A stretch of DNA of 64,000 nucleotides. It comes from Aquatica leii. Taxonomy: Eukaryota; Arthropoda; Insecta; Coleoptera; Lampyridae. A model generated the notes under the pieces. That model saw nothing but the letters and a program-made list of their open reading frames with translations. It searched no databases and had not been told where the DNA came from. Below, in pieces: positions 35,568-48,206 of the stretch. Each line of letters opens with the position of its first letter. The first letter of the stretch is position 1. The DNA lies in assembly GCA_035610365.1 (NCBI GenBank), contig CM069432.1, positions 173,846,035 through 173,910,034 on the forward strand, read 5' to 3'. Position numbers and translations under genes: made by a program.

Positions 35568-36015
35568 GTTGTATTACACTTTCAGGTAGGAGAGGCAAAA
35601 AAGTCACTTTTGGTAGATTTTTATAGGCGACGTTTCGTAGCGCTATTGAGCGCATTTCATCATGGCCAATAAAAAACGAACCCAAGATGAGCTAATCGAT
35701 AAGCTAGTCACAAAATTAATATTCAATAAATAAATAAACAATTGGAACTAACTATAAATAAGTTAGATGATGTTTGTCTATGTAAATGTTTTCTGTTTGT
35801 AATTTATTATATTTTTATCTCTACACTAACTGTTAATGTCATTGTTTGTTTATTTAATGAATTTTAAGTTTGTGACTGGTTCATCGGATAGTTCCCCTTG
35901 GGCTCGTTTTTTATTGGCCATCATGAAATGCGCACAATAACGCCACGAAACGTCGCATGCAAAAATCTACTAAGGAAGGGTTTTTTGCTTCTCCTACCTG
36001 AAGGTGTAACACAAC
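35568..36015. mobile_element. Foldback MITE 1, 448 bp
   Basis: Arms 35568-35693 and 35880-36015 are inverted copies, sharing CTTCAGGTAGGAGA at the outside, GCGACGTTTCGT and ATGGCCAATAAAAAACGA inside. The loop is about 185 bases. No coding capacity. Confidence 0.8.
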
Positions 36016-36084
36016 TACTTAATTATTACTAAGACAAAAACGTTACTAATAAATTTTTATGTTATCTTTTCACTTTTCACTGAG

Positions 36085-36290
36085 CGACTTTCGGCTTAGA
36101 CCGCGTCCGTAGTAAAACACCTAGACTTTAGCTTGGTCATAGTCTCTTTTTGAGAGCCAAAACAATAAAGTAGAACTTGGCCTTCGTTAGAAATTAGTCA
36201 AGTTCTACTTCTTTTTTTGGCTCTCAAGAAGAGACTATGACCAAGCCTAAGTCTGAGTGTTTTACTACGACGCGGTCTAAGCCGAAAGTT
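36085..36290. mobile_element. Foldback MITE 2, about 206 bp
   Basis: Arms 36085-36181 and 36199-36290 pair nearly perfectly: CTTTCGGCTTAGACCGCGTC at both ends, then AGTAAAACAC, CTTGGTCATAGTCTCT and GAGAGCCAAAA, around a loop of 17 bases. It would form a very stable hairpin. Related ends occur at 32867 and 45811. Confidence 0.88.
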
Positions 36291-36493
36291 GTTTATAATC
36301 ATAAACATATCAACCGCGAAAGTTTAAAAATTTAAAATAAAACTCATATAAATGTACGTCATAAATGCAGTTTCAATTTAACCAAAAAAAAACCACGGAT
36401 TCTTCTATTAAACATTTATGTTGGTTTCTTTTTTCAACGTAGGTATTTTTCCTAATTAACTAATAAAACGAAGTTGATGGTGTGTTGAATTAC

Positions 36494-38846
36494 ATTTGTT
36501 ACAGAATTCGCGCAATTTTTGATAACTTAATATTAAAGCTAAGGTATATAAAAAAATTACTGTAACACGTAACGGTCAAGATGTTAATCTCTCTCTCCAA
36601 GATCTCAAATTTTCAGCGGAAACCTTTAGAATAGTTAAATTTACATTAAATTGTTTTATTAAGCTTGAGTTTAGTGCTGCGACTTTAAAACACTTCTTGT
36701 TTGATCACATTATACATTTCTAATTTTATAAGTTTTTACTTTATTGGATTAGATTTATTAGATTTAGAAAGATGGTATTTTGTAACTTTAACGTGGCACC
36801 AAAGAAGCATTTGGCATTATTTACTGATTTCCACCAAAGTGTAAAAACAAACAAATAACAAACACGCTTTTATTTTTTAGGATGCTCAATACGTGCATGG
36901 CATATTTTATGTAATGCCCATCATTTATATATGTTGTTTAGTTTTAAGCCGAAATAATCATAATACAACGTTCATACAATATTTGTGAGATTCCAACTTT
37001 GCTCAGGAAAAAGAAATCAGGCCTATGCGTAACAAAATATGTTAAGACAGTTTAACACTTTCTGTTCGTTATACTATTAAAAAATTAAGACACAATTAGA
37101 GTTCATAACGTTTTTTATACAAGTGTTGCGGCTGAATAAAAGATATGCCATTTATGTAAACTCTGTAATTGAAACATAGAAACAAGTCAAAGTACTCTAA
37201 AAAAAAGTTTGGACATACACAAGCTGTTGTATTTTGCACGAATTTACAAATTATCATAACAGCTCTAAAAATTTTTCTAGTTTTACAAAAAAATTTAACT
37301 ATATGTATGTACATGACATAATTCTTTGTTAATTATTCAAAAATTGTATTACTTTTTTAGCTACACAGTATAACAAATTGAAGTTACGATTGTATTTGAA
37401 ATGTTTTGTACTACAAAAAATATGATTTAAAGCTCTGTGTAAAAGAAATATTGATTTTTGTCAAAAAGAATTTATCTTAAAATACCAATACTTTATTTTG
37501 TAAATAATTGTATAGGTTAAAGATTTGTAATTAACCATTGACTATTCTTGATTTGATTATAAGTGATTTTCGTCTAACTTAATAGAACAAGCAGACTATT
37601 AAACTTTGATGGTTCCTAATAAGTTAAACTTGTCCGTCCATCACTAAAATTTTCAGTTTCATCAATGGCAATTAGCACTCTGAAGTTACAAGCTGGAATG
37701 TCTTCTAAAACGTCAGTTTGTTTGAGTTCACAAACAACAAAGACGCAAAAGTCATGTTCAGTTTTTTCTTTTGGTTGACAAAAATAAACTAGGATCAAAC
37801 CTATAAATTCAAAATGGTTTCACTGGAACGCGTTCTAAGCTGCAAGAAAAAACAAAAAAGGAAACACATAATGTACTTTTTAAATTACCTTAACAAAAGC
37901 TTTTATATCGACTCTTAAATCATCAGTTGGAGATAACATAAAGCCTCTATTTTCTATGTATAAAGTGAAACTACTAGCCGTAACTTAGTTTGCTATCAAG
38001 AATTACGTAATAATTAAAGTTCTGACATTATTCGTACATTGAAAATTTTTGAGATCAACAAGTTATATGTTAATTTACAAACATACAATGATTTATCAAG
38101 TTACTTGAAGTTATCCTTAGAAAAAAATTGTAACTGCTCTAATTTCAATGTTTCAAACATACAATCATAATTATAATGTTAAAATACTGTAACTTGCTAA
38201 AAAAAACTATTTATGGATAATTGTGGATCTACGCAAGTAAGCAATATTTACTTTAATTTTTTTAACAACTTCATTAATCTAAAGTAAAGATGACATTTTT
38301 TAGACTAAGACTAGTTAATTTGGTAACAATTTTGATGAAACTCGTTGGAAACTATTGTTTACTTTATGATCAGTTGTAATATACTATAAACAGTTCTTTC
38401 GATTAAAAAACTTAGAAATTTTAGTTCCATTATATGTAAAACATCAACATTTGAAATCAATGTATGTACTTATGGCCAGAAATTGTAGAAGAAAATAATG
38501 TGCAAAATAAAGATAAAAAGTTATCTAAATGGTTTAATCAATAAACTTTAAAAATGTCAATAAAAGATATGTGACAAATCAAATAAAGTAAATTAAAAAA
38601 CAGTGATTTAAAATTTAGGTTTAATTCAAAAAGATTCTTAATATCAAATGTAAGACTAATCGAAGTGTCAATGTAGGTACATACATGTAAATGTATTACT
38701 CAATTAAACCTTCTTATTTACACTTTTTCTACTATTACAACTACATAAAACACACCAAACCATTATGTCCTAAGTGTCTTTAATTAAAAACTAAAAAAAA
38801 CATATAAACAAACAGAAAAATCACTATAAAATTTCATATCGATGTA

Positions 38847-38850
<4 letters not shown>
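36494..38850 (-). repeat. Right arm of giant inverted repeat
   Basis: Reverse complement of the left arm, 2357 bp, separated from it by a 2354-bp spacer. It contains extra sequence at about 37720-37840 that the left arm lacks. Its outer edge abuts the (TA)n tract at 38850. It contains the uninterrupted BEL target site near 38030. Confidence 0.9.

Positions 38851-38889
<39 letters not shown>
38850..38889. repeat. (TA)n microsatellite
   Basis: An uninterrupted AT repeat of about 40 bases, between the foldback right arm and the next element. Confidence 0.97.
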
Positions 38890-38892
<3 letters not shown>

Positions 38893-39199
38893 CCGTCTAT
38901 CTAAATGGCGACAACACATAACAAAGTTTTTTGGCGTCCACCGCTTCCCGTTGTGATAGAAACAATCTGATTCGTGTATATAAACTTTTTTTTGTTATAT
39001 TATGAATCAATTAGCAATAAGAACTGTAAAAATGTAAATAATAAAAAAGTTTAAATACGTTGCAATTTGGCGACCTTTTATAAATGAATCAAATGGCGTC
39101 CAATATACGATTATGAATATTTTACTACAAACTGGCGACCAATATACAGATCACTTTCATATATCCGTTAAATGACATCCAAGCAATGTTGCCAGTTGT

Positions 39200-41175
39200 T
39201 GCAACCAGTATTAGATTACAACCTTGAACCTCGATTATCTTTATAGCAGTTCATTAAACATGCTATGTAAATAAACTTTTAACCGTTATAGAAACTTGAT
39301 CTTTTCTGTTACTTCCTTGAAACAATTATTGTACTTCTGCTAAACTTAACCTAATTATGTTTTTGTCATCTGTTCGTAAATATTTTTAAAATTTTGGTTA
39401 GAGCATAAAACGAAATTTTAACTAACAATTGTATTTCTTGCAAATATGTAATGTGCAGTAATTAAGAAACATAATAAATTATTTATTCCGAATAAAAACA
39501 TTGTAAAACAACTCAAAAGACATATGACAGTATAAGCAACAAAATGGAAATCAGTTAACTAGAAAAGTGTTGAATTTTTGTCATTGGTTTAATGCACATA
39601 TACGTATTAAATATTTATATTTAAACTTATGTGCAGGTTTTTCTTAATTACGCAATTTGTTTTCAAATAGTAACGTAGATTAAAATTAATTAAATCAAGA
39701 ATCATCAGTACATAAAAACACTAACTGATACAAATTTATAAAAAAGAGTAAGTTTTAGTAGATTTTTTAGAAAAATAGAAAAGAAGAAAGACTAGTAATT
39801 TAGCCATTTTGTAAACTACGCAGTGATTATGTAAGCTTAAATAAATTTTAAAAAAATTGCAAAATACTGCTTTAAAAAGTAAAATGTGTGTTATCTTAGC
39901 ATATGGAACTATAGAATAGCTTCCCACTAGTCACTACCACATTAACGGTACAGTTCTATACCGTGACTACCACCAAAATGGAAAACAAATATTTGGCTGT
40001 TACGTGATTACAACTATTTTATCACTTATAAAATATCTTTACAGTCACTTAAAATCCACGTGGCTGCTAAATAGCAGCGTGGTGAGTGTCTTCTAGCGGA
40101 GATGTATTTATGTATCTGTTTCATTTTTAAATGTTGTATACTTTCTCATCTCTTTATTTTATAAATGGTACAACTAAATTTACTTTGGTCATGATGTTTT
40201 TAGCTTCTATAAAGTAGATGTATATAATGAATTTGAACAATATTTACTATGAGCAAAATTCCGACAAATGCAAATTTACTGTTAAATGTAAAGGTTATAG
40301 ATCCAGATATCACTATGCACCATCAAATTTTTTTTAGAAAAACAAAATTAATTAGTACAGACTTTAATGTAAATATGCTGCACGTACCTGTACCTAATAT
40401 GTGCGTACATTGTACGTACGTTAATGTACAAGGATTTTTGATTATAAACATTTTGATGGTAGTGCTGTTTTAGGTATCTTTCAATCTTCAGTGTGGTTTT
40501 AAAGTGTATAATTAAAAGCAACTAATAAAAGATATTTATTAGAACATAAAAGCCATTTATATAATATGTAAAAATATTAAGTCGTCGTGACATACTTGGT
40601 AAGGCATCTGCTTACTACGCCAACAAGAGTTCAAATCCTAGTCGCGTGAAAGTTTTTTTATTATTACATATTATGTACAAAACAGTGACAATTAGATGTA
40701 CAATGTACGTACACTAGGCGTAGTGGTAAAGATGGCTTGACTGTTCGTACTAATTTTTTCTCAATTATTGGTAACATCGTACTACTACAACTAGTTTATA
40801 TTTTACTATCAATTACATTTCATAACGTATTCTTATTCAGCTTACACATTTTTAATTTTCTAAATTACTTATGTGCTTGATGTGATCAATATTGTTATTT
40901 ATGCACATATCAAATCTCCGTCTAATGTTCTTAATAATATTTTGCAGTTGTTATGGAGTGATATCTGCTTCATTATTAAAGGAAGTCGAATTTAATATTT
41001 TATCATTTCTGAAATTATCGTTAAACCAATAACAGTAGTTTAGTCACTTGTCGTAATCAAGTGTAAGCAACTGTAATGTTGTATGGATGCAACAGCAAAT
41101 TATTTATTAGAGCTTTACATGTTCTGTAACTTAAACCTAATATATTAATTATATAAAATTCTTGCGACAACTATT
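39200..41175. other. Gene-free AT-rich stretch with tRNA-like motifs
   Basis: No supported coding frame. Short frames at 39736-39927 and 40249-40473 show no family features. The only structured part is the pair of polymerase III-like blocks at 40581-40760. Confidence 0.6.
40581..40649 (+). repeat. tRNA-like sequence, possibly a SINE head
   Basis: TACTTGGTAAGG resembles an A box and, 35 bases later, AGTTCAAATCCTAG resembles a B box. The acceptor and anticodon stems do not pair well, so it is not a working tRNA. A second A-box-like GCGTAGTGGTAAAGATGGC lies at 40718-40736. Confidence 0.4.
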
Positions 41176-41179
41176 TTAA

Positions 41180-43819
41180 CCCGGCGTCGGTCGGGTGGTC
41201 AGAAGTTACTTAAGCGGTCAGGTGGGGTCTAGCGGACCTCAATGTTTGTAAGTCATAATCTGGGACAAAATAAACTTTTAGGCATTATTTGACTAAAATT
41301 ATTTGTTTTGGCCTCATTTGGATTAAACAAATATGCAACTAAAGTTAGATAGTCTTTATTTAAAAAAATATCATATTTTATTAAAACACTAGAAATTTAG
41401 AGTCTTAAATGTTTTAATATTTAAAAAAAATCACAGTATTTTTTAAAGTATCCCAAAAACGTGTTTTAAACAAGTTTTTGACTTGAAAAAACTTGGAACA
41501 AGACATAAAAAATACAAGAAACAGATAGGTCAATCATAAGTTCAAAAATAAGGGCACACAATCTGGTCAAATATAGACGTGCTTTTTTTAAATATAAATC
41601 TTATAGAACGCCAATTTAAAATAAATTACAAAACAGAAACTAAAAAATAACACTCTCTAAAACATTGGTAAGAAAAATAAGAATAACATAACATGAAGTA
41701 TAAGGAAATTGATCGAGTAGGTACACGTTCGTACTACATTATACAGCATCGGATGTATGACCACAGGACTCGCATTGCATAACAGCATGGTCTAAACAAA
41801 GAAAAATATTACATTTATGGCAAGAATATTGTGTTTCTTTATCCATCCTTCGAGAGCAAATACCACATCGACCACGAACGCCAGCTGGTTTTTTATTTGG
41901 GGGTTGTTCCGACTGCAAATATGTTTCTAATTTTTTCTCTCAAAACTCGTTTCATCCTGGGATTGTTTTTTCTAGCTTGTGCATATTCTTTGACTAAGGC
42001 CAACCCTAAATCTTTTAAATAATTTCTTCTTTTTATTTTCTGATCGCCGGTATTAAACTTATACAAAACTTGTGAGTTGATGCCAGCAATGTTTAGCAGA
42101 CAAAACATAATTGTTATGGGCCATCTTCTGCTGTTGCGACTTACGTTATAGGATGCAGATAATTTATCTGTTATATCAACCCCAGACTTTGTTGAATTAT
42201 AAAAGCTTATAATTTCAGGAAGCATCTTCTCGCCGAAATCTTCACTAATTGTATCATTATGATGAAAGAAGTAAAACATTCTTGCCTTTCTTAGGCATAT
42301 ATGACAAGATAGTTATGTTTTTTTGAAAACCAAATAAACTGGAAGGCACTGACCTGTTTTTAGTTGAGAGAAATGGTGAAGGAATTTGTCGCTTGTTTTT
42401 TCTTAGAGTACCGACGGATCTGAGTTTATGATTATTGTAGAGTTCCTGGATGAGGTCATAACTTGTGTACCAATTATAAAAGGTAACATTTCGGTTAGTC
42501 CCTGAAATTGGTGCAACCATTCTAAGAGTTATGTCTTTTGGAGTGTTACTCATTTGAAATGGCCCATCAGGCTGCTTTCCTGTATATACCTCCATATTCA
42601 AAGTATAAAATGTTTTAGCATCAACCAAAGCTTGTATTTTTATGCCGTATTTCGCCGGCTTGTTTGGAATGTACTGCCGAAAGGAAGATCTCCCTCGGAA
42701 CGACTCGAGCTTTTCGTCTAAGGTTAGATACTCACTTGCAGTATATGCAGATTGACAATTGTCGACAAACTTGTCAAAAATTGCTCTTATTAGAGCAAGT
42801 TTGTCTATTGTCAGTCTTTCCGCTCTGTTTTCGACGTTATCAAATCGTAGACAAGTTATCAAAAACATGAATCTTTTGGCCGACATGGTTGCGGGAAATA
42901 TATTTATGCCGGTAGCATCAGTTTTCCGAAAATCTTCTAAATTCCTGTGATTTGCCCTTAACACGCCTGCAAGGTAAAGTAATCCAAATACCGCTTTAAT
43001 TTCCACTTCATTTGCATCATTGCAAAAGTCCTTATTGTGTTTGTAATTTACGGATTTTTGTCTTATTTTTATTGTAATGTATTTTGCTATGTCGGAAATT
43101 ATGTCATTATCAATAAATGATAGCCAGCAATCAAGAGGTGTTTTCAAATCTCGTGCACTTTGCTTAACTCCTGGTAAATGCGTTTTTATATTTTCCGCCC
43201 TGGTCCGAACCCGCTTATTACTATATGTTTTCAACCATTTCGTGCCGTCCTTACCTTTATAATGTGTACTAGTACTTGTATCTAATTCATCATCGTTTGA
43301 ACTGTCTTCCTCTTCCAGAATGTTTCCCTCAGCATCGTCAACTTCATGTTCGTAATCTGCGCTTGTGATATTGTCCTGTAGTTCTTTAGCCTCCTGAGAA
43401 TCTTCAATATTAATTTCACTTCCACTGTCTGAATCTATGAAATGTTCTTCTTCTTCATTCAACTCTTTCCAGAAGTTTAATAGACGTTCATGCTTTTTTT
43501 CATAATAACCAGATGCCATGACAGCTAGAATTTGTTTGTTTGGCACAAATACAAAAAAATAAACCAAAATTCTTTACCTTCAACTATCTCACAAAATGTC
43601 ACGTAAATGGTTGGGTGGGGTTTGTCAGGCCCCAAGCAAAATTGCAGCAATGTAGATTCCTTACACTCACAACAACGACTAAAATTTGTGCTGCACGCGA
43701 CAGCATAACATTTGAGCGGAGGGTATTGCAACGGCTGGTTGCGCAAGCGTATCGGCAAAAAAAATACGGCGCTCTAGATCTGCATGGGGTCTACAAGACC
43801 CCACCCGACCGATGCCGGG
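41180..43819 (-). mobile_element. piggyBac DNA transposon with intact ends
   Basis: TTAA at 41176-41179 and 43820-43823 flanks inverted ends CCCGGCGTCGGTCGGGTGG and CCCGGCATCGGTCGGGTGG, 18 of 19 matching. GGGGTCTAGC/GGGGTCTACA motifs follow inside each end. Length 2640 bp. The transposase is coded on the reverse strand. The well-kept ends would suit mobilisation in trans. Confidence 0.95.
41742..43519 (-). pseudogene. piggyBac transposase, inactivated
   Basis: The likely start is the reverse ATG at 43517-43519 (MASGYYEKKHERL), 16 codons inside the open frame. An acidic N-terminal region, rich in Asp and Glu, is typical. The first catalytic Asp is in TLDEKLESFRG and the third in SGVDITDKLSASY (second frame, 41893-42279). 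The second, normally in a DNW motif, is Tyr here (codon 42476-42478, reading FYNWYTS). Frameshifts near 42270 and 41905 separate the body from a C-terminal Cys-rich domain: GRCGICSRR, CHKC, and CESCGH. The Tyr change alone should abolish catalysis. Confidence 0.9.
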
Positions 43820-44459
43820 TTAAAGGCTCCGCACATGCTTGCTAGGATTATCGTAATCAAATTGATTTGCAAGTGATTTCTTCCACGGAGTAGGTACTGC
43901 AAAGTTTATAACAAATAAATTAAATTTATTATATGCAGTGCTGTAAGTTAACAAAAAATCAAACACAAAATACCCAATGTTATGTATATGTTTATTTCAC
44001 TCTGTTTAATTTATTCATAATGTCTAGGATACGAAATATGTAAACATACACATAACAATCAGAGCCTTATGAGACGGCGTTATGAATTTAGAGGACGTTA
44101 TAAATTCATAACGCACTCTCATAATGCCCTCTTTAGATTTTGATGGTAACAAGTTTTCTATTTCTTCTTATATACTTAATTTTTAATTAAAATTTTATAT
44201 AAAGAGAAAAATAAAATTTTGTATGTACTACTGGAGTTACTGTATAATTACGCTCATTGAACAACATACATCCTTTGGGCCAGAGACCCTTGGGCTGCAT
44301 CCTGTTGCTCTCTAGGCGTAACCATCGTAATAACGCGATTGGTACACAATTGGCTATTACGAATCTTGTATCCTAGGCGTTATGAGTAAGTTATAACAAA
44401 GTGGAAAATAAAATAATGAATAGCGACGTTATATGAATTATGTCACTATCTGGTGGCTT

Positions 44460-44680
44460 TAATCTAAAATGTCTTGTGAAAATCACTTATGAAAGTGGCT
44501 CTAACGTTACAACGACAACCTACCATTCTAAAGTGAAACTGCTTTTCAGGTATATTTTAAGTTCACTTCTACTTTAAAGTGGTTGTTACTTTAAGGTATG
44601 ATTTTGGTGATTCGATTTAGTGGCCGCCACTTCAATTTTCCACTTTAAAGTTAAAGAAACCTGAAAGAGATTTTACTTAG
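44460..44680. repeat. Possible MITE with ACTTTAAAGTGG blocks
   Basis: CTTTTCAGGT at 44542 pairs with ACCTGAAAG at 44660. Between them TTCTACTTTAAAGTGG, TTACTTTAAGG and CCACTTTAAAG repeat in both orientations. No target duplication could be defined. Confidence 0.35.
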
Positions 44681-45810
44681 TAAAAATAACGTTGATAAAA
44701 CCTTACTTTTTATCACAAAGCTGCAGAACTACAAAGTGGTTAAAAAAAGATGAATGCACGTAATTTTCCCTATCAATTAATAGAATAAAGTTATAATTAC
44801 CCGTAAGTTTCATATAAAGTGTTAAATATGTAATAATCAATAAACTCAACTGACATGAATTATCTTGGATGCTACTTGGGAAGAAAACATACTTTTTTTA
44901 GTTTTCTATTTGTATTTTTCATTGTTTTAACAGAACGTATTTGTTACTTTTTCGCGGTTAAGGGTTGGATACTACTGTAGTACTATTTTATTTTTATTAC
45001 AATTTTTCATTCTGGATAAATCACGTGTTGCCGCAGTGAACATAAACTGGTTATTCCAGGCTCTAAAGATGTACACTGCAACGTGTGACAAAAGCTCAGC
45101 TTGTATGATAACGACAACACAGGATTTATCCATAATGAAAAACTGTAAAATGAATGCAACTTCTGGAAATGTGGATTCTACTACGATTTATTTATACATA
45201 TATATATATATCTCAGATTGGTAAGGCTAAATAGTTAATAATAATGTTTCTGAGTACCTTTGTTAAATGAGCATTTGAAGAAGACATGTTTATAGGTTTC
45301 CGCAATCAAACTTAGCTAATTAATTTTAAAGAAGGAAAAAAAAACATTTATGGTCAAATCACAATTCGATAACAAAGGAATACATATTACGTAACCAGTG
45401 ACGTAACACAACTTTAGAGTCATGCTATTTATTTTTCTTTATAAAAGAGTTTAATAAACAATAATTACTTTCGTAGTTCACAAAATATCTTAATTGTAGT
45501 GATAGACTTTTCTAGTTTTACCATTTCAATTGTTTTAAAATTACTTTTTTTTTAAATTGGGTACTTTTGCTTGTTGCTGTGATGAAGTGCACAATAGCGA
45601 ACGTTGTTTACAAAAAATCTCAACCAAATTGTGGTCATCTGTGTCTCCTACCACAAGACTAAAATGGAAGAACATATTCAAAAATTATTAGAAAAAAAAG
45701 TGTTTAATTTATTAATTAACGTTACAAATTAACATAACAAAATTTTAGAATTACGTTTAGCGTTTTTCATTATTATATCTTTCGCGGTTTTCTTTGTTTA
45801 TATTATAAGT

Positions 45811-45945
45811 GAATTTTGGCTTAGGCCGCATCGTAGCGGAACACCAGTCTAGTTTGTTTGGATTCACAAACAAGAAAAGCCAACTGCTTATTTTGGCTCA
45901 CAAAGAGAAACTAGAACTAAACTTGATGATTCAGAAATAGTCTAA
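45811..45945 (+). repeat. Partial copy of foldback MITE 2 family
   Basis: GAATTTTGGCTTAGGCCGCATCGTAG followed by ACACCAGTCTAGTTTG parallels the end of 36085-36290, although split here into shorter matches. The opposite end is missing. A TTTGTTTGG/CACAAAC pair gives an inner hairpin. Confidence 0.55.
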
Positions 45946-48206
45946 TCGCAAGCCACATCTTTAAATAAATTGTTTTATTTCTTCGAAAACTATTGCTTTG
46001 CAGACTTTATATATTATAATAATAAAAATTGTTTATTTTTCAATCCTTTATTGATTTTCTTTTATCCGCCGTATTGGCGTTATGATAGCAACACACTGAA
46101 TTTAGTAAATACTAAATAAACTAAATAAGCCTATGTTTCAATTAATTGTAAAATGTTGAATTTGTTACTTGTTAGTTTTAAATTTGATATTGTTTTTAGT
46201 AGGTAAAAAAATTACAAAAAATTCTGGCCAACGTTATTTTTGTACTCTCCGTGATAACTACAAACAAACAAAGTTTACTAGTTATATCTACATCAGTAGT
46301 TTTAATAATACAGATGTATTATATTAAATACGTTTTTGTTCAACTTTCGGTAGACCAACACAGCAAAGATAATGCAAATTTATTAAACTAAAAAGTATTT
46401 TATTGTTTAACAATATGTAAAATAGTACTCTTCTCCAGAATAGTTAATTAAAATTAGAAATATATTATAATTCGAAAAATTTTTATACTTTCGAAAAATT
46501 CTCAGAAAACGCAAAAATTATTCTGAACTAATTGACAGACATAAGATTACGTGAGAATAAAATATAGTTTAACCAAATCAGCATACCACAACTCTGACAA
46601 CTAAAAATATGCGTGATCGTATCATATGTACCGGATAATGTTGACAGTTACTCTGCATTACCTTGAACTACGATATCGCTAATGTATGATTTAATTATCT
46701 TTGTTACATGTGCGTTTTTTCAAGTATGTTTTGCGTTTCAACTTAAATTTTAAGCAGACTTAGTTTCGTTATAATTTCATTAATTCTATAATGTGCCTTG
46801 ATTAATAACATTTAAAAATTCTTAATTAGATTTTGGTTGAATTTTTAAGTTAATTCTTTTATTTCACGCTTAGACAATGCTTTTTACAGAAATTTGACAA
46901 AACATTAGCAACATTGACACATCTGTACTGTAAAGGCGATTATAACTTAGTAATAATTTTTGAAATGTTTATATAAAAAAATTAAAATAAATTGTGACTT
47001 TTGATTAAGAAATCGTAATTAATTTTTTTTTTAGTAAAAAACACTACATCTATAATCGTATACTATAAATATGCAATTTTTTATTAAAATACATTTTTGA
47101 CAAAAATATGTGGTCAAACAGCGTTTCACTTGCATCGTCTACCGAACCGCTAGTGACCAGAATGCGTATTCCGACGATCTTACGATGGTCGAAAACGTAT
47201 TTTTGTACAACTAAATACACGTTTTTCTCGGTTATTCAATAGCTAACTTAAAAAGAAAAACGTAAAATACAACATAAGGTAATTATACATTCCTAATCAA
47301 TTCAATATGAGAGTCGCAATGTGACACTGTTTCCCAATTCTTTTATACCAAGTAGTGTATAAAGTAGTTTTAAAAAATTTGTAGAAGTTAAATAAAAATT
47401 TGTTAACACTTGACAATGTTACTTCTTATATAAAACAAGGCATTTTAATTACTTTAGAAGAAACGCTAGTACAACAAAAATAAAAAAATATTACATAATT
47501 AATCATATCGCCGATAAAATTAAAGTATAATATGATAAAATTACGCAAAGCAGCTATATGCATAAGTTGCAAACAGGTTCTTTTAATACATTTTCTTCGT
47601 CATGTATAAAAAGTACACCTATATGTTCTTAACCCTTTATATTAATTATAATCAAGAACCACTTAGAGTAAATTAGCATATGTAATATTGACTTTGATTT
47701 TGCAAGGCTGCGTCGTTACGGACGTTTTACTGTAGTTTAAGTCTTGGTAATTACTTGTAAAAACTACATTAATGTTTGTTATAAACTAGAAGGATAAACT
47801 GGTATAATGCATATGACCTAATCATTAATCTGGTCCTGGCGTCTATAACGCAATATTTAATTATACATATTCATTTTTATATCAACATGGCATCCTGCTA
47901 CGTTGCCACATCGAGGTCGCCATATTGATACGGAAATGTATTTAAAAAAATATATTCGTACAATATACAATTATGTATGGCGACAGTAGCGCTCGTAGTG
48001 AAAATTTTTTGAACTAAATTATTCAATTTTCTGACACGTTTACGTTTTTTGGCGTCCCTCCAAATCTTTGTCTGTAGGTAGTAGGGGTCTACCGCAACAC
48101 TTTTATAAGGGAATCCAAAGTGGCGTCCATATACGGACGCCAATTTACCATGGACGCCAAATTGATGATGATTTTGTAGTGGCTGGACGCCACGTTGATA
48201 GACGGA

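Larger units (their letters stand above)
34140..36493. other. Spacer of the giant inverted repeat; no convincing gene
   Basis: The first part (34155-34420) holds two pairs of GAGATCC/GGATCTC: GTGAGATCCGATTTTGGATC, which folds on itself, and CGAGATCCGG with CGGATCTCG 34 bases on. The same motif is dense near 48230-48530 and 52870-52950. The second part holds two foldback MITEs. Middle sequence is plain AT-rich DNA. A reverse frame at 35227-35685 overlaps a foldback arm and is not supported as a gene. Confidence 0.6.
43824..47880. other. Gene-free AT-rich interior of the large element
   Basis: No supported coding frame. Local structure includes an inverted pair around GTTATGAATTTAGAGG at 44090-44125, repeated ACTTTAAAGTGG blocks at 44510-44650, and a partial foldback at 45811. 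The rest is plain AT-rich DNA with homopolymer runs. Confidence 0.6.

Noticed and set aside
35227-35685. A 152-codon reverse frame
   Set aside because: Its first part lies in a foldback arm and the rest is AT-rich sequence without family features.
45036-45224. A 62-codon frame with several cysteines
   Set aside because: Ends in a TATATA-coded Tyr/Ile run and has no family features or context.
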